Source: JALYGJ01 sp963781705 (GTDB taxonomy: Bacteria; Chloroflexota; Limnocylindria; Limnocylindrales; CSP1-4). From it: DNA of 64,000 bases. The notes below the pieces were generated by a model that was not told the DNA's origin, did not search any database, and worked only from the letters and a program-made list of their open reading frames with translations. This document shows positions 58,995 to 64,000 of this stretch, piece by piece. Position 1 is the stretch's first letter; every line of letters begins with the position of its first letter. The position numbers were made by a program, and so were the translations under genes. The stretch is from positions 124,001-188,000 of the forward strand of contig CAWAGP010000010.1 in assembly GCA_963781705.1 (NCBI GenBank), in the 5' to 3' direction.

Positions 58995-59620
58995 CAATGG
59001 CTCGGGTTGAGGGCCATGACCGTCTGATCGGTCATCGCCAGCTGGCTGAACGAACTCGCGCCGAGGTAGCTCATGAGCGTGCCCAACGGCGTCGAGAAGT
59101 GGTAGGTGTAGGTGATGCGCACGCCGATCGAATCGGCGATTGGGCCGTCGCTGCGGCTGCACACCGGCCAGCCCGTACTGACCGGCGAGAAGTCGAGCCG
59201 ATCGACTGCCGGTCCGGGATCCACGTCGGGACCGGCGCCCGGCGTATAGCGCCAGATGTTGGCCTGACTGCCGATCTGGGCGCCTGACGAATTGGCGTGA
59301 TAGAGGCGGATCTCGCTGACATCGGCCAGGTTGACCGGCGAACCCGGCGACTTCAGGATGCCCTGTGCCGCGGCGACGATCTGCGCGTCGATCTGGGCGG
59401 CGTCAGCACCACCGTTACAGTTCGATGGGCCGCCATTGCCCAGGGCGGACGCTGTGCGACTGCCCTCGCGCGTCGCGTACTCGAGTGTCATGTTGTGGTT
59501 GAAGGCGAATCCGAACTCGAGCATCCCAAGCAGGAAGAGCACGAAGACGGGAACGATCAGTGTGAACTCGACCACGCTCTGGCCGTGCTCACCCCGGTTG
59601 GTGGTGGAGGCCCGACTCAC
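58994..59620 (-). CDS. TadE-family minor pilin-like protein, copy 1
   Basis: A 208-residue protein. GQSVVEFTLIVPVFVLFLLGMLEFGFAF (~13-40, quoted in part) is the TadE signature with its conserved Glu near the start of the helix, followed by an extracellular domain with two cysteine-containing loops (~65 and ~153). TadE proteins are prepilin-like and assist Flp pilus assembly. GTG start overlaps the upstream TadE stop; the three genes form one leftward operon. Confidence 0.83.
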   Translation of the reverse strand: MSRASTTNRGEHGQSVVEFTLIVPVFVLFLLGMLEFGFAFNHNMTLEYATREGSRTASALGNGGPSNCNGGADAAQIDAQIVAAAQGILKSPGSPVNLADVSEIRLYHANSSGAQIGSQANIWRYTPGAGPDVDPGPAVDRLDFSPVSTGWPVCSRSDGPIADSIGVRITYTYHFSTPLGTLMSYLGASSFSQLAMTDQTVMALNPSH

Positions 59621-60294
59621 AACACCGGCTCCATGCGGAAGACGTTGCGCTCGACGAAGGTCATGCCAGGGCCTGAGAACGAGCCGCCGATAAGCCTGAT
59701 GACCGCCGAGAGTGGCGTGTGCCAGCGGTACGAGTAGGTGATCTGCACGGCGATCGTGTCGACCGTGGTGCGCGCCGGCGACAGAGTCGGGCAGCCAGAC
59801 GGCGGCAGGACGTTGCAGCGCTGGCTGGCGGGATAGCCGTTGCTCGCTGCGTGATACGGGACGCTCAGTGTCGAGCCGTCACTCTTGGTGCAGCTCGTGC
59901 TGCCACCACGCTGGTAAGTGCTGGTCGCATAGACGGTGCTGCCCGAGGCGTTCGTGCGCAGGATGTCGACGTGATCGATGCGCGTTCGGTCGGCCGGTGC
60001 GTTGAACGAGGTCTCGATGGCGGTGAGGATCAGGCAATCGGCCGCCGCCTGGTTGCCCGCTTCGGCCGCCACCAGGCCTCCGGCTCGGCTGGCGTAGCTC
60101 GTGTTGAGCTCGGCATTGAAGGCGAACGAGAACTCGATCAGCCCGATCAGCACGGCCAGGAAGAGCGGGATGATCAGGGCGAACTCGGCGAGAGTCTGGC
60201 CGCCCGCGCGTGCGCTCACGCGCGGGCGGGCGTGAACATCATTCTTGACGCCGCGACAGCTGGAAGCCGCGACCCGCAGGGCGGAGAAGCGCAT
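59617..60294 (-). CDS. TadE-family minor pilin-like protein, copy 2
   Basis: A 225-residue TadE-like protein. The helix begins GQTLAEFALIIPLFLAVL (~32-49) with the conserved Glu, then a ~160-residue extracellular domain with five cysteines. The first ~25 residues are not typical; an internal GTG (residue ~26, before SARAGG) would give the usual short TadE N-terminus, so the start is uncertain. First gene of the TadE-TadE-TadG operon; its promoter should lie in 60295-60420. Confidence 0.78.
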   Translation of the reverse strand: MRFSALRVAASSCRGVKNDVHARPRVSARAGGQTLAEFALIIPLFLAVLIGLIEFSFAFNAELNTSYASRAGGLVAAEAGNQAAADCLILTAIETSFNAPADRTRIDHVDILRTNASGSTVYATSTYQRGGSTSCTKSDGSTLSVPYHAASNGYPASQRCNVLPPSGCPTLSPARTTVDTIAVQITYSYRWHTPLSAVIRLIGGSFSGPGMTFVERNVFRMEPVL

Positions 60295-60623
60295 GGCCCA
60301 ATATCACCGCATCGGCGCCGCCGAGTCCGTAGCGCCTTCGGTCCCGCGCACAGGTACCTTGTGCTCATTCCCCAACTACCACTGTCCGGTGTGTACTTCA
60401 CTCAGCCGGGACGGGGGTCGTCGCGAAACACTCGGCGCCTCCGACCACAGGATGTCCGTGATGAGTGGTCTGGGGCGGTGCAGAGCCTTGCTGACGGCGA
60501 CGTCGGGGTGCCGGCCATCACCGGGAATGGGCCGAACGTCATAGATCCGCCATCACGATTGGCTAATGCCAGCGGGCACCACAAGCTGGCATACCTGATG
60601 GCGCAGACAACTCGGAGACTCGC
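60295..60623. other. 329-base divergent intergenic region
   Basis: Separates the leftward Tad operon from the rightward GGDEF-EAL gene and must hold both promoters. A hairpin TGCCAGC/GCTGGCA with an 11-base loop lies at 60567-60591. I could not recognise a c-di-GMP riboswitch in it on either strand. Confidence 0.4.
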
Positions 60624-62264
60624 TTGCACATATCGAGCACACAACAGCATCGTCCGCCGGCCCCGCGGGCGAATATCGACCTGATGCGCATGCGCCTGCG
60701 GCTGGCGCTCATCGCCGTTGGTGTCGTGCCGCTCATCGCCGTCTCTGCGCTGCTCTACGCCGTGTCGCCGCACGCAGTACCGATGGAGCTGCTCGCGCTG
60801 TTCCCGTTCCTGGGCTTGGTGCTCGTACCCATCGCGTTGTGGCTGCCGCAGCACATCCTGAGCGTGACCGAGCGGCTCGAACAGTCGAGCCTCGAAATGC
60901 AGCGCCTATACGAGGCCGCCCGCGCCGATTCGCTGCGCGACGCGCTGACCGGACTGGGCAATCATCGCGCCTTCCAAGAGGAACTCGAGCGTGAACTGGA
61001 GTGGTACAACCGCCACCAGGTGCCGGTGTCACTGCTGCTCATCGATCTCGATGATCTGAAGCTGATCAACGACTCGGAAGGCCATGCCGCCGGCGACAAG
61101 CTGCTGACCGAGTTCGGCCACCTGATCAACCTCAGCGTGCGCTACTCGGATCGGGCTTTCCGCATCGGGGGCGACGAGTTCGCCATCCTCATGCCGCATA
61201 CCGACCGCGAAGGTGCGCTCAATATCGCGCGCCGGCTACAGGCGAAGACCGACCAGCCGCCGTCGGGCTCGCGGCGCATTCCGTTCTCGGGCGGAATCTC
61301 GGCGTGCCCCGAGCTGGCGACCACGCGGGCGCAGCTGTACACACAGGCCGACGCGGCGCTGTATTGGTGCAAGCGTCATGGCCGCGCGACTGTCGACGTC
61401 TTCCATCCCGCCCGCGATCGCGGCGCCAGCGCTGAGGTCACCAACGAGGTCGCGGCGCAGATCGCCCGCGTCGTCAACGAGCGCCTGTTGCGTCCGGTGT
61501 ACCAGCCGATCGTCGACCTCGCCACCGGGCGCGTAATCGGCTTCGAAGGGCTCATTCGCCCGGCTCCTGAGTCAGGCTTTGCCGACCCGAGCAGCATGTT
61601 CGTCGCGGCCGACAACGTTGGCCGGACGGTGGAGCTTGATCAGGCCTGCCTCCAGTCTGTCATCTCGGGCGCGCGCCAGATGCCGGTTGATCAACTGTTG
61701 ACGGTCAACGTCTCACCGCGCACGGTCGAGGCGCCTCAGTTCACTGCCGACTCCCTACTGGTCATCCTGGCCCGCTACGGCATCGCTCCGCAGCGCGTGG
61801 TGGTCGAGCTGACCGAACGCGAAAAGGTCGAGGACATCCTGCGCCTGCAGACGAACCTGAATGCCCTGCAGCGGGCCGGCATGCGCATCGCCGCCGACGA
61901 TGTGGGTGCCGGCAACGCCGGTCTGCGCCTGCTCAGCCAGTTCCGCTTCGACATCGTCAAGATCGACCTGAGCCTCGTCCAGGAGGGTGCTGAGCGTGCG
62001 TCGTCGCGGGCGGTCCTGCGCTCGCTGCGCGACCTGGCCGGACGCTGGGGCGCGGCCATCATCGCCGAAGGCCTCGAGACCGTCAGCCAGCTGCGCACCG
62101 TGCGCGAGTTGGGCATGACTGCTGGGCAGGGCTACCTGCTCGGCCGGCCGATGCCCCAGCCCGACCTTCAATCGGTCGACGTGCAGGCGCTCGAGTCAGG
62201 CGCCTTGAAGCTCGAGGTCAAGCACCGGCGCGCGACTCCCGTCCCGGCGCCGACGACGAACTAG
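60624..62264 (+). CDS. Membrane-bound GGDEF-EAL bifunctional c-di-GMP enzyme
   Basis: A 546-residue protein. Two N-terminal helices (~24-45, ~52-74) lead to a diguanylate cyclase domain with intact GGDEF (~183-187) and an inhibitory RxxD site (RYSD) five residues before it. The EAL phosphodiesterase domain (~275-535) keeps the catalytic glutamate in FEGLIRP, Asn in NVSPRT, Glu in VELTERE, Asp pair in AADDVGAG, Lys in VKIDLS, Glu in AEGLET and Gln in GQGYLLGRP. Both activities could be present. Start TTG 60624 has GGAGA eight bases upstream; ATG 60684 or 60690 would remove the polar N-terminus. Convergent stop overlap with the next gene. Confidence 0.9.
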   Translation: MHISSTQQHRPPAPRANIDLMRMRLRLALIAVGVVPLIAVSALLYAVSPHAVPMELLALFPFLGLVLVPIALWLPQHILSVTERLEQSSLEMQRLYEAARADSLRDALTGLGNHRAFQEELERELEWYNRHQVPVSLLLIDLDDLKLINDSEGHAAGDKLLTEFGHLINLSVRYSDRAFRIGGDEFAILMPHTDREGALNIARRLQAKTDQPPSGSRRIPFSGGISACPELATTRAQLYTQADAALYWCKRHGRATVDVFHPARDRGASAEVTNEVAAQIARVVNERLLRPVYQPIVDLATGRVIGFEGLIRPAPESGFADPSSMFVAADNVGRTVELDQACLQSVISGARQMPVDQLLTVNVSPRTVEAPQFTADSLLVILARYGIAPQRVVVELTEREKVEDILRLQTNLNALQRAGMRIAADDVGAGNAGLRLLSQFRFDIVKIDLSLVQEGAERASSRAVLRSLRDLAGRWGAAIIAEGLETVSQLRTVRELGMTAGQGYLLGRPMPQPDLQSVDVQALESGALKLEVKHRRATPVPAPTTN

Positions 62265-63130
62265 CCGGCGAATGAGTCGAGCGACGCCGCCGTTGACTCG
62301 GCCGCCAGCGGCCAGCTGCCGTCCGCCGCGGGCAGGACCTCTTCGTAGGTCAGCATCGGGATGGCGACCAGCCGGCGCTCGCTACCGATAGGCGCCAGCG
62401 TGCGAGGGAAAGCCGACTGCGCCGTCTTCGGCTCAGGTGCGAGCTGCGGGAGCGGTCGCAGCCGCTCGCGGAAAATGGTGCGCAGGACGCGCCAGCCATC
62501 ACGGAAGGTGCGCAGGTTGGATACGCCATGGATCCGATCATGCTCGAAGCTGGGTACCTCGACCACGTGCAGGCCCGCCTTCAGCGCGCGCACGTTCATC
62601 ATCGTCTCAATCTCGAACCCGTCGCCGTCGAGCGCGAGACGCGCCACAGCATCTCGCCAGAAGGCGTTGTAGCCGTAGCACAAGTCGGTGTAATGGCCGC
62701 CGAACAACATCCTGACCATGAGCACGAAGCCGTAGTTTCCCAGCTTGCGATACCAGGTCATGTCGCTCGTGCCGCCGCCGCGCAGGAAGCGCGAGCCCTT
62801 GGCAAAGTCGGCCCCGTCCTTGAGTGCGCTGACGAAGGCGCCAATCTCGCGCGGGTCGGTCGAGCCGTCCGCATCGAGCATGACGATGATGTCACCGCGC
62901 GCCGCCGCAAAGCCGGTGCGTAGAGCTGCGCCCTTACCACGGCCAACCTGCTGGACGAACCGGATGTCCGGCCTGACCTGGCGTGCGACGTCCGGCGTGC
63001 CGTCGGTCGAGTGGCCATCGACCAGGATCACCTCATCGACCCAATCGGGGATGACCGGCAGGACGAGGCGCAAGTTCTTGGCCTCGTTGAGGGCGGGTAT
63101 GACTACGCTTACCTTTGGACTGCCCGACAC
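62261..63130 (-). CDS. Family 2 glycosyltransferase (dolichol-phosphate-mannose-synthase-like)
   Basis: A 289-residue GT-A-fold enzyme. VSVVIPALNEAKNL (~8-21), VDGHSTDGT (~37-45), RGKGAALRTGF (~64-74) and the metal motif MLDADGST (~83-90) mark a GT2 enzyme using a nucleotide sugar, and GYNAFWRD, GFEIETMMN and VEVPSFEHDRIHG match the polyprenyl-phosphate glycosyltransferase group. The C-terminal membrane helices of GtrB-type enzymes are absent. GTG 63130 has GGGAG seven bases upstream. Glycosylation of lipid carrier or surface polymer is likely. Confidence 0.87.
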   Translation of the reverse strand: MSGSPKVSVVIPALNEAKNLRLVLPVIPDWVDEVILVDGHSTDGTPDVARQVRPDIRFVQQVGRGKGAALRTGFAAARGDIIVMLDADGSTDPREIGAFVSALKDGADFAKGSRFLRGGGTSDMTWYRKLGNYGFVLMVRMLFGGHYTDLCYGYNAFWRDAVARLALDGDGFEIETMMNVRALKAGLHVVEVPSFEHDRIHGVSNLRTFRDGWRVLRTIFRERLRPLPQLAPEPKTAQSAFPRTLAPIGSERRLVAIPMLTYEEVLPAADGSWPLAAESTAASLDSFAG

Positions 63131-63292
63131 GCTTGTACTCCCAGACGACTGACGACCGGCCGCTGGATGCTGAATGCTTGGCCTCCAACGGCCCCTGATG
63201 CAGCTGGTCGAGAGTCGAACCTAGGACGAAAGTACTAGCCGGTCAATAGGACTAGACGCTAAGCGTTGCACACCGGCAACGAGCGCCGCGAT

Positions 63293-64000
63293 TCAGTCGA
63301 GGCGGTCGAAAAGGCGCTCGTACGCGGCGGCGGTGTGCGCCCAGGAATGCGGATGCTCGAAGCGTTGCCCGCGCATCTCAGCCACGCGGCGCAGCGCGTC
63401 GGCGAGCGCAGTCTCGTCGGCCGGCGGCACGAGGTCGACGCCGCCGTAGCCCATGGCCGCCTCTGCGTTGCCGCCGACATCGGTCATCACGATCGGTAGC
63501 CCGTAGCCCATCGCGACGTGCAACGGGCCACTCAGCGACGAGCGCAGATATGGCAGCACCACGGCATCCGCGCCGCGCAGGTACGCGTGCAGCTCCTCGT
63601 CGGTGACGTACCGGTTCACGAAGCTGATGCGGTCACGCCGCGGGCTGCGTTCGATGAGTTCGGCGGGCAGCGTCCAACCCTCCCACGTCTCGCCGACGAC
63701 CGTTAGCCAGTAGTCGCCGACCTCCTCATCGGACAGCGACTCGAAGGCACGCACCAGGTGCTCCAGCCCCTTGTACGGCCGGATGACGCCGAAGAAGAGC
63801 AGGTTGGACGTGTGGGGCGGTGCCTCGCGTCGTACATCGCGCGCCGTCTTCGGTTCATCGCTGCCATCCGGATGGGCCTGATAGTGATCGTGTGGGCCGT
63901 GTGGCAGCACCTCGATTGGCCGCCGTGTGCCCACGTGCCAGGTGCGCAGTATCAGCTCGCGGTCGAACTGCGAATGCGCGGCAAAGCCGTCTGCCAGCCG
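63293..64000 (-). CDS. Family 1 (GT-B) glycosyltransferase, partial (N-terminus beyond window)
   Basis: The reading frame runs off the right edge without a stop, so the N-terminal domain is missing; 235 codons are present. The visible part is the C-terminal Rossmann domain: LLFFGVIRPYKGLEHLVRAF, LTVVGETWEGW, FVNRYVTDEELHAYLRGADAVVLPYLRSSLSGPLHVAMGYGLPIV in outline, and TDVGGNAEA, the acceptor/donor loop of GT4-type enzymes. It transfers a sugar from a nucleotide donor. A start at GTG 63934 is unlikely because the coding signal continues upstream (LADGFAAHSQFDRELIL). Confidence 0.88.
   Translation of the reverse strand, partial: RLADGFAAHSQFDRELILRTWHVGTRRPIEVLPHGPHDHYQAHPDGSDEPKTARDVRREAPPHTSNLLFFGVIRPYKGLEHLVRAFESLSDEEVGDYWLTVVGETWEGWTLPAELIERSPRRDRISFVNRYVTDEELHAYLRGADAVVLPYLRSSLSGPLHVAMGYGLPIVMTDVGGNAEAAMGYGGVDLVPPADETALADALRRVAEMRGQRFEHPHSWAHTAAAYERLFDRLD

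Noticed and set aside
63195..63225. Sequence GGTTCGACTCTCGACC on the minus strand resembling a tRNA T-arm
   Set aside because: The bases around TTCGA cannot form the five-pair T-stem, and no D- or anticodon arm or CCA-side acceptor stem is found upstream.
1..64000. Prophage, transposon, integron, defence system or biosynthetic gene cluster
   Set aside because: No integrase, transposase, terminal inverted repeats, att-like duplications, toxin-antitoxin pair, nuclease-helicase defence genes or PKS/NRPS modules were found.

Overview
The window is a very compact, GC-rich bacterial chromosome segment with about 63 protein genes and no rRNA, tRNA, CRISPR array, insertion sequence or prophage that I could recognise. 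The gene content suggests a monoderm, free-living aerobic heterotroph, most likely Chloroflexota (a Limnocylindria-like lineage is my best guess) with Actinomycetota as the alternative. Pointers are F420-type flavin/deazaflavin oxidoreductases, a MarP-like CvpA-protease, an M50-CBS protease, an ER/archaeal-type SipW signal peptidase, TadE/TadG proteins and a mycobacterial-type RpiB. This placement is inference, not something read from a marker gene. Many genes carry a TAnnnT -10 box only 6-10 nt before the start codon, so much of the transcriptome is probably leaderless; I used this to choose several GTG/TTG starts.

Layout. 1-11467: partial rpiB, M50-CBS protease, LOG protein, cupredoxin, 7Fe ferredoxin, an ABC-2 exporter pair, then a rightward run of a cytosolic BtuF-like protein, two sister methyltransferases, proC, a lipoprotein and a thioredoxin-like/proline dehydrogenase fusion. 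11464-17533: tyrosine catabolism, with hpd, a TetR regulator, fumarylacetoacetase and hmgA followed by two DinB-fold genes; no classical maleylacetoacetate isomerase is visible, so a DinB protein may fill that step. 17609-25895: CvpA protein, GAF histidine kinase, MFS transporter, a response regulator/FAH hydrolase/EamA operon, and a receiver-like protein with an M24 peptidase. 25953-31741: copper P-type ATPase with an operator-like dyad, a large secreted SpoIID-domain protein with a Pro-Thr repeat, a small membrane protein and a thioesterase. 31738-45717: fatty-acid synthesis genes (two FabF, FabD), a dihydroorotase-like hydrolase, an AraC-DinB fusion, a YcaQ-type glycosylase, an ArsR/AHSA1 pair, MarR/MarP, an FMN/F420 oxidoreductase, a cyclophilin, PhzF and PPK2. 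45789-47240: aldehyde dehydrogenase.

47497-57020 is the most striking part: a TasA/CamelysinA-like fibre protein, a dedicated SipW-type signal peptidase, a second fibre-like secreted protein and a 2520-residue secreted subtilase with LamG, DUF2341, Ig-like and cadherin-like modules. The last ~125 residues of the giant share a domain with the upstream 240-residue protein, suggesting one surface or extracellular-matrix assembly system. 57399-60294 encodes TadG and two TadE proteins, 60624-62264 a GGDEF-EAL c-di-GMP enzyme, and the right edge two glycosyltransferases, the last one cut by the window. Surface structure, matrix and c-di-GMP signalling are therefore grouped at this end.
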